A stretch of 13,135 nt of DNA from CAZCGA01 sp964498075 (GTDB lineage Bacteria; Desulfobacterota; Binatia; HRBIN30), in the NCBI GenBank assembly GCA_964498075.1, contig CAZCGA010000161.1, positions 1 to 13,135 on the forward strand, in the 5' to 3' direction. How positions within the stretch are numbered: position 1 is the stretch's first letter; every line of letters begins with the position of its first letter. The notes beneath the pieces were generated by a model, which saw nothing but the letters and a program-made list of their open reading frames with translations, did not search any database and had not been told where the DNA came from. Positions 1 to 8,900 of this stretch are shown here, in pieces. The position numbers and the translations under genes were made by a program.

Positions 1-624
1 CGGCGCCTTGATGCGCGAGTACTCGGCCAGTGATTGTAGCCTGGCGAGATTGGCCTCAGCGCTTTTCACCTGAGCGGCCGCGAGCTGCAGCGCTGCCTGC
101 GCGATGGCGTGCTTGCCGTGCACCTTGTCGAAGTCAGTCTGCGTCACCGCGTTACGCTCGCGCAGGGCGCCGGCGCGCTCCGCGAGCGTCTTCTGCAAGG
201 TAGCCTCGGCCTCGGCCTTGCCGAGCTGGGCGCGGCGCTCCGCCAATTGCGCCTGCGCCACCGCCAGCTCCTGCCGCATCTCGGGGATGTCGAGCACGGC
301 GAGGAGTTGGTCGCGTTGCACGTGGTCGCCGATGTCCACACTGATGGTTGCAAGATAGCCGGCCACCTTGGCGTACAAGCGCGTTTGCTCGAACGCCTCG
401 ACACTGGCGGGCAACCGAATCGAGCGCGTCACCTCGCGCCGCTCAGCCCGTGCCACTTGCACACGCACCGCCACCGGTGGCGCCGTGGTGCGCGCTGCGC
501 TGCTGGCTTCCGGGCTGCCGCACGCCAACGGAATCGCCAGCAGGCACCCACCCATCGCCAGCGTGTGGCCGACGAACGGCCGCCGCGGGCAGGCCGAGTT
601 TGAGGCGAGCGTGGCCCCTCGCAT
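1..624 (-). CDS. RND efflux periplasmic adaptor (membrane-fusion protein), 3' end off the window
   Basis: This is the adaptor that bridges an inner-membrane RND pump to an outer-membrane channel in the periplasm. The first 208 residues are visible. The N-terminus has an Arg pair (14-15), a hydrophobic stretch (about 17-33) and Cys35 in IPLAC, so it is exported and possibly a lipoprotein, although Pro at -3 makes the lipobox imperfect. Residues about 83-117 (RLYAKVAGYLATISVDIGD onward) form the first half of the barrel-sandwich/lipoyl domain. Residues about 118-197 are an Ala/Gln/Glu/Arg-rich alpha-helical hairpin. The visible part ends in YSRIKAP, the conserved start of the second lipoyl half. 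The ATG is chosen because GGAGGT (632-637) lies 7 bases upstream. Its natural partner is probably the co-oriented permease at the right edge, now about 10 kb away. Family assignment is firm; the substrate is unknown. Confidence 0.93.
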   Translation of the reverse strand, partial: MRGATLASNSACPRRPFVGHTLAMGGCLLAIPLACGSPEASSAARTTAPPVAVRVQVARAERREVTRSIRLPASVEAFEQTRLYAKVAGYLATISVDIGDHVQRDQLLAVLDIPEMRQELAVAQAQLAERRAQLGKAEAEATLQKTLAERAGALRERNAVTQTDFDKVHGKHAIAQAALQLAAAQVKSAEANLARLQSLAEYSRIKAP

Positions 625-631
625 CCCTATG

Positions 632-637
632 ACCTCC
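632..637 (-). promoter_or_regulatory. Strong Shine-Dalgarno of the adaptor gene
   Basis: Reading the minus strand, GGAGGT is followed by 7 bases and then the ATG at 624-622. This fixes the adaptor start and shows that the gene kept a good initiation site even though no co-directional gene now lies close upstream. Confidence 0.75.
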
Positions 638-660
638 GTTGACGCCGACGCCGGCACCGC

Positions 661-702
661 CAATCGAGGATGAATGCCGTGCAATCGAGGATGAATGCCG
701 TG
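661..702. repeat. Two perfect tandem copies of a 21-bp unit
   Basis: A 21-base unit (begins CAATCGAGGATGAATG and ends CCGTG) occupies 661-681 and is repeated without change at 682-702. It lies 37 bp upstream of the adaptor start in otherwise gene-free DNA. It may be a slippage duplication or a doubled regulator site; the sequence does not tell which. Confidence 0.9.
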
Positions 703-728
703 ACCGTACACCTCCATGGTGAAGGACG

Positions 729-751
729 TTCCGCGGTCCGGAAATGTTCCG
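729..751. promoter_or_regulatory. Possible operator: three alternating TTCCG/CGGAA half-sites
   Basis: TTCCG (729-733), CGGAA (739-743) and TTCCG (747-751) form two overlapping inverted repeats with 5- and 3-base spacers. This pattern suits a dimeric repressor upstream of the adaptor gene. No regulator gene is present in the window, and short GC-rich palindromes arise by chance, so the call is tentative. Confidence 0.25.
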
Positions 752-843
752 CACAGTGGCGCCGTCTGTGGTCAGGGCAAGACAGCGTGGCGTTGCCGCA
801 GGATCAGCCACGTTGGGAATGCGCAGTCGGACGCCCCACAGTT

Positions 844-896
844 ACTGCGGTGCTGCCGTACTCACTCCGAGTACACGGCTAGCGCGTAGCCGCAGT
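844..896. other. Nested hairpin cluster, candidate 5' (ter) end structure of the IS91-type element
   Basis: ACTGCGG (844-850) pairs with CCGCAGT (890-896). Inside are a bulged hairpin CCGTACTC/GAGTACACGG (856-863/869-878) and GGCTA/TAGCC (877-881/887-891, overlapping the outer stem by two bases). There is no T-run, so it does not look like an intrinsic terminator. It lies about 60 bp before the transposase start, where an IS91-family ter end would be expected. The ter role is inferred from position only. Nothing else gene-like is seen in 625-953. Confidence 0.35.
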
Positions 897-953
897 GGAC
901 GTTGGCGGCAATGAGCAAGAGCAGATTGAAAGCGCTAGGCGACTGCCGCTGGC

Positions 954-2657
954 ATGGGGGCTGCGTCCGCGCTGGTCAAGGTGCCCCTACACTCGGACTC
1001 GCTGCGATGTCAGGACGGGCTCGGGCGCGCGCGCTCCACCTACGTCCGCCGCCGGCCTGAGGACACGGTCCTGCATCACGTGGTCCGCGAGCACCTCGAG
1101 ACCTTCCTGGCCGAAGCGCGTCTGCGCGGTGGTGGGGAGGGCCTGCCACGCTTCGTCGAGCGGGAGCTGCGCGAGTTCCTCACCTGCGGTGTGCTGGCCG
1201 AGGGTTTCGCACGTTTCCGCTGCACCGACTGCCAGCGCGAGATTCTGGTCGCGTTTTCTTGCAAGGGGCGGGGGTTTTGCGCGTCGTGTTGCGGCCGGCG
1301 CATGGCCGAGCTGGCGGCGCACCTGGTGGATGGCGTGCTGGGCGGGCTGCCTGTCCGCCAGTGGGTGCTCACGCTACCGTACCGGCTGCGCTATGCGTTG
1401 GCTTGGGATCACCGTCTCTGCCGCGCCGTGTTGGCGGTGTTCATCCGCGCCGTGCTCAGCTTCGAGCGGCGGCGCGCCTGCCGTCGCGGCGTACGCGGTG
1501 GCGTCGGCGGTGCGGTAACCGCTATCCAGCGCTTTGGGTCAGCGTTGAACACCCACGTTCACTTCCATGCTCTCGTGGCGCAAGGCGTGTTCGAGGAGCA
1601 GGCGGACAGCACGCTCCGCTTTGCGCCCGCGCCCGCACCGACCGACCACGAGGTGGCGCGACTGCTGGCCTCCGTCCGGCGACGGATCGTGCGCCTGGTC
1701 GCACGCTATGGCATCGATCTTGAGCAGCCGCGCGACGAAGTCGATCCCGCCGACGAGCGATTATTCGAATGTCCCGTGTCTGCCGACATCCAGGGGGCCG
1801 CCGTCGTTGGCCGCGTGGCGACGGGCCCGCGCGCCGGGGCACCAGCGGTGCGCGTCGGCCGGGACGTCTACGCGGCTCAGGTCACGACGGGTGGTGCGCT
1901 GCATGCCCACCTCGAAGGGTTCGATCTCCATGCCGCCGTGGCCGTGCCGGCGGGAGATCGAGGTCGGCTAGAGCGGTTGTGCAGGTACATTTTGCGGCCG
2001 CCCATTGCCCAAGAGCGGCTCGAGCTGACGGCCGACGGCAAGGTGCTGCTCCGCCTGCGCCGCACGTGGCATGATGGCACGCGGGCGATCCGCTTCGAAC
2101 CCACCGAGCTGCTGGAGAAGCTCGCGGCGATGATTCCGAAGCCGCGCATTAACCTGCTCGTGTATCATGGGGTGTTCGCGCCGCACGCCCGTCATCGTCC
2201 GGGCGCGGTGCGCCGGGCGCAGGAGGGCGCGGCACGCCGCGTCACGTCGCCGGACGCTGGCGACGAGGCCGGGGACGCGCGGATCGCTGCGTCGGCCAAT
2301 GGCGGCGCGGCGCAGGACTCGCCGACCCCACCAACGTCGCCGTCTGCCGCTACGCCCGCGGCGGGTACCGGCTCACAGACCCTCGCCACGGCGCGGCCGC
2401 CCCCGCTGGCCGGCTATACGCGGCCGAAGCACTATGCCTGGGCCGACCTGCTGCAGCGCACCTTTGCCATCGATGTCCTCGCGTGCCCGGAGTGCGGCGG
2501 CAGGTTGCGGTTCCTGGCGACGATTGTGGACCGCGCCGTCATCGAGAAGATTCTTGGTCACCTGGACCTGCCGGTCGACGCGCCCACGGCGGCGCCGGCG
2601 CGGGTCACAGGGTGGCTTCCCGGCGTCGACGCCCCTGCCGACTGGATCACCGAGTGA
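954..2657 (+). CDS. IS91-family (HUH, single-Tyr) transposase
   Basis: This is a single-strand rolling-circle transposase of 567 residues. An N-terminal zinc-binding region has Cys90, Cys93, Cys103, Cys109, Cys112 and Cys113. The metal-binding HUH motif is His203-Phe-His205 in NTHVHFHAL. The candidate catalytic Tyr is Tyr345 in CRYILRPPI. Classic IS91 has two Tyr four residues apart; here the partner position is Arg, as in the ISCR-like branch. A low-complexity Ala/Pro/Thr stretch (about 420-485) leads to the C-terminal block typical of the family, WADLLQRTFAIDVLACPECGG, with Cys511 and Cys514. An in-frame stop at 936-938 limits the upstream extent and 954 is the first ATG. No clear ribosome site precedes it. 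All family blocks are present without frameshift, so it is probably active or recently active. Confidence 0.93.
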   Translation: MGAASALVKVPLHSDSLRCQDGLGRARSTYVRRRPEDTVLHHVVREHLETFLAEARLRGGGEGLPRFVERELREFLTCGVLAEGFARFRCTDCQREILVAFSCKGRGFCASCCGRRMAELAAHLVDGVLGGLPVRQWVLTLPYRLRYALAWDHRLCRAVLAVFIRAVLSFERRRACRRGVRGGVGGAVTAIQRFGSALNTHVHFHALVAQGVFEEQADSTLRFAPAPAPTDHEVARLLASVRRRIVRLVARYGIDLEQPRDEVDPADERLFECPVSADIQGAAVVGRVATGPRAGAPAVRVGRDVYAAQVTTGGALHAHLEGFDLHAAVAVPAGDRGRLERLCRYILRPPIAQERLELTADGKVLLRLRRTWHDGTRAIRFEPTELLEKLAAMIPKPRINLLVYHGVFAPHARHRPGAVRRAQEGAARRVTSPDAGDEAGDARIAASANGGAAQDSPTPPTSPSAATPAAGTGSQTLATARPPPLAGYTRPKHYAWADLLQRTFAIDVLACPECGGRLRFLATIVDRAVIEKILGHLDLPVDAPTAAPARVTGWLPGVDAPADWITE

Positions 2658-2802
2658 CCAGCCTGGGCCGAGGTACGCCCGGCGCAGCCTTCCACGGCGC
2701 CTTGGGTGGCCTCGCGGGCTCGCACCTCACCTCCGCTTGGCCTCGCTAGACCTCCCGCGACCTCCCCGCGACGCTTGACAGGCGGTTTGTCCGCGCCGCA
2801 TA

Positions 2803-2888
2803 TACGGTCCGTCTGGGATTTCCAGGGTGACGTCGGGGGTGGTGGGAACGTCTGATACTGTATACCCCGTTAATGCGGGCTATCCGCC
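2803..2888 (+). repeat. Dispersed repeat, copy A
   Basis: Bases 2803-2860 (58 bp, beginning TACGGTCCGTCTGGG and ending GTCTGATACTG) are identical to 9438-9495. After a short variable spacer (2 bases here, 14 in copy B), a shared block runs from TACCCCGTTAATGCGGGC to CTATCCGCC. Homology stops sharply on both sides. GCGG-GCTAT-CCGC near the right end can form a small hairpin. It starts 146 bp after the IS91 transposase stop, so it may be the element's 3' (ori) end. Confidence 0.9.
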
Positions 2889-2949
2889 CCTCGGCCACCA
2901 GGGTGTGAAAATGGACGTTGGTGTTCAGGGCGTGAACGAACGAGCGCGA
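2889..2949 (-). pseudogene. Fragment of a second IS91-type transposase (HUH motif only)
   Basis: Read on the minus strand directly after the giant gene's TGA and in the same frame, this stretch encodes about 20 residues including ALNTNVHFHTLVAEG. This matches the HUH segment of the intact transposase nearby (ALNTHVHFHALVAQG) at protein level and roughly 70 percent at base level. It is therefore a relic of a related but different element, in the opposite orientation. The fragment is cut off by repeat copy A on one side and by the giant gene on the other. Confidence 0.8.
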
Positions 2950-5900
2950 TCATTCTTTGCCTGCACTCGCACACGCGTCGACAGCGGTGTAGGGAGGTAT
3001 GCTCTCGACGTACTCGTGCACGAGACAAAACTGGAGGTGCGCCACGTAGTCGGCCTCCTCGGGGTCTACCGGAGTCGGCACATCCGAGTATGTGATCGCG
3101 GCCAGCCCTTTCAGCTGCTGCTGCGATCCGGCGAAGTTCTCTGCAAGCGGACTCAGACCCGCATTGCCAGGATCGGCCGCGTTGAGGTAGCTTCCTTCCT
3201 GGGGGACGAACCACTCCGGGTCGGTGTCATCGATTGACGCACCCATCTCTTCCGACGAGTAGAGATTGGGTTGGAGATTTACGATATAGCTGCGCACGCC
3301 AAAATCCCCGAAGTGGTCACCTACGCCTACGGACGGGCCGCCCTCGACGGCATAATCCAGCCAAACATAATCGGCGGTTTGCGTCATGGTTGGCGAGGGC
3401 GCGTCCACATCCGGGAAGTACCAGAGCTCGTCGGTGTCGTCGCCGATATCGTCTTCGGATAGCTCGAGCCGGAGCGTGCTCGGGTAGAAGAAGGTGAGGT
3501 TGGTGCCGAAGCGGACATCGGCCATGCGCTCCGGCTCCAAGGCTCCGCACGGCGAGGTCATGAAGCAGGGAATACCCCCGGGCCCAAGGAGTTCCTTGCG
3601 GAGCACGCGCAGGAAGTACGTGCGGCCCTGTGCGGCCACGGTGAAAGGTGGTGCGTCCACGTTCTTCGCTTCGGCATGCAGTTGCTTGGAAGAAAACGTG
3701 CACAGCTCGCAGTCCTCTTCGCTCGGCCCCGTATCGAAGCTCGCGTCGTCAACGACAATTGCATGGGAAGGGAAACAGGGGCCGGAGGTCATCTCACAGA
3801 ACTCGACGATCTCGAGATCGTAGTTGTCGGTATATTGCGCTTCGTGGTCGAAGCTCAGCGTGGGGAGGATGCCCTTGTCGTCGGCGTACGTGCTGAAGAT
3901 GAACCAGAGCGCGTCGGGCCCCGCCTCGTAGTGCACGTCACTGGGATCCCATGCAGTGAAGTGCTCGTCGGGCCAGAGCGCCGCAGTATGTGATCCGGCG
4001 ACGATCTCACACGCATCCAGCGCGGACGTGCAATCGTGGCGGTGCACGGTCAGAGAGTAGGCGCCGATCTTCTCACGGTCGGGAATCCCTCCGGATGTGA
4101 CCGCGTATACCCGAACGTAATACGGCGGCTTCGGGAGATGGTAGCGAACGCCCCATTCCGTGACCATTTTGTGATAGGAAGGCCGGGGTCGACTGAGATC
4201 CTCGTCATCATAAACGTCGTAGGTGAACCCTGAGCTCACTCCGATCGAGTAGCTCCCCGGCTCATCGATCCTGAACCACTGCATGCTGCCGGGGAACTTG
4301 ATCTGGTAGTCGCTGTTCGAAGCGGTGCTGGCGACAAACGTGTGGTCCGGATCGGGGAGCTCGCTTTTGCCGATGACTTTCGCCTCGGGTGGCCGACAGT
4401 GATGATACCAGCGGTTGAAGTCGCCGCGCACCGGGACATGATCGGAGAGAGGCTGTGTACCCGCAGCGCCGCTCAGCTCCCATGCAATCGTCATGTGCTG
4501 CGCGCAGAGTGAGTTTCGGTCGGTGGGATTGTGCTCCGATGCGCCCGGCTTGTTGTGCAAGATGTAGTCGAGACGTTCTCCGGAGCAGAAGGTCGTTCGC
4601 AGCCTTTCGTACCCGGCGAAAGGCGGGGGAATGAGGTTGGGGTCGGCGAAGTAGGCTTCACCCTCCTTCGTGCAGGGCACTGTTGCGGGGTTGAAGGCCC
4701 CGGAGCCCTGGCTGCGGCCGAGATCGTGCGGGGATGTGTCATACGCCCAGCTGTCGACGAGCAATTGCCTTCCGGCAACGTCCGGGCATTCCCCCACCGT
4801 TCCGTTGCCGCAACCAAAGAAGGTCGGGACGATCGGGTCCTGGAGATGCGATTCTTGCGGATCCGCGTTGCGGCACGGGTCGTCCGGGTCTCCGGTGCGG
4901 ACACCGCAGAAGTGGTACAGCCATTCCTGGCGTGCGAGGTCCCAGTCGCTGTTCTCCGCCGCGCTCAGCTTCTCCAATCCCGTCAATTGTTGATGGGTCG
5001 GATCCCAATCGGGCCAGTCGTTTTCGTTGAGGCTCTCGCCGTCGGGATGGAGACCGGTGATGTTGAGGTCTCCCATCGCGAAGACCTCCTCGCTCTTCTG
5101 CTGGCTGGGCGTCACGTTGTACGCGATCAGCGTATGCACGGCTTCGAGCTCGTCACGCCGGATGTCCTTCGTCTGGTTGCGCTCGTCCGGGTCATCCTTT
5201 CCGTAGCTGGCCTGGGTGTGGGTGAAGGCGACGGTGAAGCGCTGCTCCGGTGTCTTCTCGATGTGCACGAGCCCCACACCCTTGCCCGCGTTGCAATCCT
5301 CCCGGTGGCACGGGCGGCCGTACTGCTTGAAGGCGACGGCGTTCTTCGCGGAGTTGTCGACCTTCGCGCCCTCCCACCAGAGGTCGACCTGGTCGTCCGG
5401 AGCGAGGAAGGTCTGGTCCGACAACGGAAGGAACGGATAGCGCGAGAAGAGCATGGTTCCGGCGTCCTGAACGAAGTAGGCTCCGAAGTGCGGCTCGACG
5501 ATCTCGGAGGGTGAAGCATCGGTATCGGCTGGCGGCTCGAGTCGGGCGACGACGTACGGGAATTTCGGACTGAGCATGTCAACCAGCTTGTCGCGCGCGT
5601 CTTCTATGAAGACTTCGTTGAAGGCGATCACGTCGAGGTCCATGTTCAGCACCCGCGCCGCGACCTCCTGGGCACGCTTTTCGTGGGTCAGGGTTCCGCC
5701 CCCCTCCACCTCGAACTGGTCGTTGAGGTAACCGATTGCGGCGTGTACCGCCGCCTCGCAGAGGGGGAACCACGCCGGGCCTGGGGGCGGCAGCACGACG
5801 CCTAAGAGCGCGAGCTGCGGCATCCCGAGAGCCAGGGCTCCGGTAACAACGCCGAGGGCGAGGAGGGGGCTGGCCGCGCTGACTTCCGCGCATACGGCGC

Positions 5901-8900
5901 CGATGTGGTCTTCCAGGTCGGACTCGCCGCCGGGAATATCGAGATACTGGCCATTGAAGGTCACGATTCTCAGCGAGTAGGCGGTGTCTGGCAGGGTTGG
6001 TTCGACCTGCGGAAGGTTTCCGAAGTCCCATTTGAAGAGCGCCGCGCTGTTCGGCTGGAGAAAGTCAAAGATGTCAAACTGCTGCACCGCCTTGCACACG
6101 CTTCCGGGACCGAGGTAGCCGTCCAGGTGCGAGCTGGCGGGGGTCGCCGCGAAACTGCGCTCCTGACCCGCTCGCGTGTCGACGATGTCCACGTGCACGT
6201 AGAGCTTCTGATCGACCGCGAGGAGGTGCCGGGGCACCGCGATCTCGACGCTTGCCGTAGCGAGATCGCCGGCGACGGACACCTCTCTGGAGGCCGGCGA
6301 CTCCACCCATCGTCCGTTCGGTGATGCAACGAGCAGCTCGGCTGCCCGGGAGCCGGGGGACCAGCGCACCGCGTGTGACATTCGTACCGGCAGCAAACAC
6401 GACTGCGTGCCCAGAATGTCCGCCTCCGACAACCCCGACTCGCCGTTACCGAGGTAGACCATGACCGCGGTCGTCGCCGCACGCGTGGCCAGGCTCTGGT
6501 GCTGCAGAGCAATGTAGATGTTCTCGGCATCCCAGCTGATATAGTTCTGCCCTCCGTTGGTCGGGAACTGGGTACCGGGAGGCCAATCTCTCAGGCCGCC
6601 GTCGACTGTGATCGGCGTCGTCCAGGCACGTGTGCTGCATCGCCGGACGGCCCGACACGAGCTACTCGCCCACACCCGGCAGTCCCTCAGCTCGGGTCCC
6701 AACGGAAGCTCCCCGCCGCAGTCCAGGGTACCGGTGCCAAAGCCGGGACAGTAGTACGTGCAAGTCTTGGCGTCGGTCGCAGCCCGCAGGACATAACCGC
6801 GTTGGGGCGAACCATTCACCTGCGCAGCGCACGATGGCGGTGCACAATTCGCTGTCACTACGGGCAATTGTGCCCTGCACTCGGTGACTTTGCGTTCCCC
6901 GGCGTCTTGGCAGCGCAGGGTGCAACCGATCGGCCCATGCGCCCGCACGGTCTGACTCCCCTCCGTCAACACGGTAGCGGCGGCAGGGCCCTCCTCGCAC
7001 GATAGAACGCAGCTCTCGACTCCCTTCGCCGACCACCGGAGCGTGGCCCTCTCATCTGGACTGATGATCTCCGGGACGAATGCAAGCGTACAGCTGGCGG
7101 AGCTCCCAACGGGAGGGCAGCCGTTCAGCGCGCGGCGCACCCCTTTCACCAGCTCCTCCACCGTCACCAGTCGATCCGAGTTGTCATCAAACGCCGCACA
7201 ATCGCTGATCGGCTGGAGGCCACTCGCGATCCTCACGCCGCGAATCACTTCGCTGAGCACCACTCGGCGGTCGTGGTCACAATCACCCGTACAGGGCGGC
7301 GGCGGTGTGACCGTCGGCGTCGCGGTGGGCGTGAGCGTGGGAGTAAGTGTTTGCCTGGCCGTCGGCGTGCGTGTGGTGCTCGGCGTAGCCGTGGGTGTTG
7401 GTGTCACGGGTCGTGTCGGTGTGGCTGTCTGTGTGTGAGTTGGGGTACGGCTGCCGGTGCGGGTAGCCGGCGCCGTCGCCGTCGGGCTCGAGGTGGCGGT
7501 CGCCGTGTTGGTCGTCAGCGGTGTGTCAGTTGGCGTTGAGGTGGCTGTGGCGGTTGGGGTTGCGGTGGAAGTTGCACTAGCCGTTGCAATGTGTGTCGGC
7601 GTTACGCTGGCGGTGGCCGTCGGGGATGAGCTCGGCGTTCGCGTCGGTGTGTTGGTCTGAGTATGGGCCGGCGTGTGGGTTGCGCTGCTCGTCGCGGCCG
7701 GCGTGGCCGTGGGAGACGACGTCGCGCTGGCCGTCGCAGTGTGTGTCGGCGTTGCGCTGGGGGAGGCCGTCGGGGGTGGGCTTGCCGTTCGCGTCGGGGT
7801 GCTGGTCTGAGAGTGGGTCGGCGTGTGGGTCGCGCTGCTTGTGAAGGTCGGCGTGGCCGTGGGGGACGATGTCGCGCTGGCCGTTGCAGTGTGTGTCGGT
7901 GTGGCGCTCGGGGTGGCTGTTGGCGATGAGGTTGGCGTTCGCGTCGGCGTGCTGGTCTGAGTATGGGCCGGCGTGTGGGACGCGCTACTCGTAGGGGTCG
8001 GGGTGGCCGTTGGAGATGAGCTCGGCGCTCGCGTCGGCGTGCTGGTCTCGGTGTGGGTCGGCGNNNNNNNNNNNNNNNNNNNNNNNNNNNNNNNNNNNNN
8101 NNNNNNNNNNNNNNNNNNNNNNNNNNNNNNNNNNNNNNNNNNNNNNNNNNNNNNNNNNNNNNNTGTGGGACGCGCTACTCGTAGGGGTCGGCGTGGCCGT
8201 TGGAGACGATGTCGCGCTGGCCGTTGCGGTGTGGCTCGGTGTCGCGCTTGGGGTGGCCGTTGGCGATGCGCTCGGTGTTCGCGTCGGCGTGCTGGTCTCG
8301 GTGTGGGTCGGCGTGTGGGACGCGCTACTCGTAGGGGTCGGCGTGGCCGTTGGAGACGATGTCGCGCTAGTCGTCGAAGTGTGCGTCGGTGTTGCGCTGG
8401 GGGTGGCCGTTGGCGATGAGCTTGGCGTTCGCGTCGGCGTGCTGGTCTGAGAGCGGGTCGGCGTGTGGGTCGCGCTACTCGTGGAGGTCGGCGTGGATGT
8501 GGGGGTCTGGGTCGGCGTGTCTGCTGGAGTACTGGTCGGCGTATTGGTTGCAACGCAGGCAGGGGGGGAATGACAGCCGCTTCCGTCGCATGTGAATGCG
8601 TCGCTGAAGAGCTGGTCTAGCGTGGTCGCTCCCCCCGCGCTCACGAGATCCTGATTCAACCTTACCGCCAAGGTGGACGAGCCGCATGCGAGGCGGATGG
8701 GCTGGCCCAACAAAACGCTCGCCGGATTGCCGCCGGAGACCGGTACGGCCCAACTTGCGAAGTAGTCCGGTGTGCCCCCGAACGTCGAAGCTGGAAGCTG
8801 CTGCGCAGCGTGAGGTGGAATGGGGTAAGAGGCGAGCGAGACCTCTGCAGGGTCCACGGGAGTATTGGGAAACGGCGTCGTGTTTTGTGCGAGAACAACA

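Larger units (their letters stand above)
844..2888 (+). mobile_element. IS91-family rolling-circle insertion sequence (ends provisional)
   Basis: The element is defined by its intact HUH transposase (954-2657). IS91-type elements lack terminal inverted repeats and make no target duplication, so the ends cannot be read from flanking repeats. The left end is set provisionally at the hairpin cluster. The right end is set at 2888, where repeat copy A stops and a foreign transposase scrap begins. A perfect TTGACA at 2775-2780 lies in the 3' region, but no good -10 box follows it at normal spacing. An alternative is that the element ends just before 2803 and copy A belonged to the target. Confidence 0.5.

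Noticed and set aside
670..882. 70-codon open frame in the 625-953 stretch
   Set aside because: It starts in the 21-bp tandem duplication, has no ribosome site and no recognisable features, and runs through the hairpin cluster.
895..1518. 207-codon plus-strand frame overlapping the transposase start
   Set aside because: It is out of frame with the transposase, whose Cys-rich and HUH motifs are intact. The alternative product is Arg/Ser/Cys-rich shadow sequence.
2775..2806. Outward promoter at the IS91 3' end
   Set aside because: TTGACA is perfect, but the only -10-like sequences (CATATA or TATACG) are weak or at 18-20 bp spacing. It would read antisense into the giant gene's 3' end.
2803..2888. 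Integron attC site
   Set aside because: No RYYYAAC/GTTRRRY core pair and no overall imperfect palindrome. No integrase gene is present in the window.
4531..5514. 327-codon open frame on the plus strand
   Set aside because: It lies entirely opposite the EEP catalytic region of the giant gene, whose motifs are recognisable. The plus-strand product has no family features and is a GC-rich shadow.
7457..8450. Val/Gly/Ala-rich open frames on the plus strand (VGVAVGV type)
   Set aside because: They are the complement of the Thr/Pro repeats and have no start context or recognisable domain.
7297..8553. CRISPR-like or non-coding satellite array
   Set aside because: The repeats are 150 bp and in frame, encode a continuous Thr/Pro/Ser-rich linker within one long gene, and lack the repeat-spacer layout.
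7985..8553. A true frameshift splitting the giant gene into two genes
   Set aside because: The frame changes only across the 100-N filler, and joining the two edges directly gives one uninterrupted frame in repeat phase.
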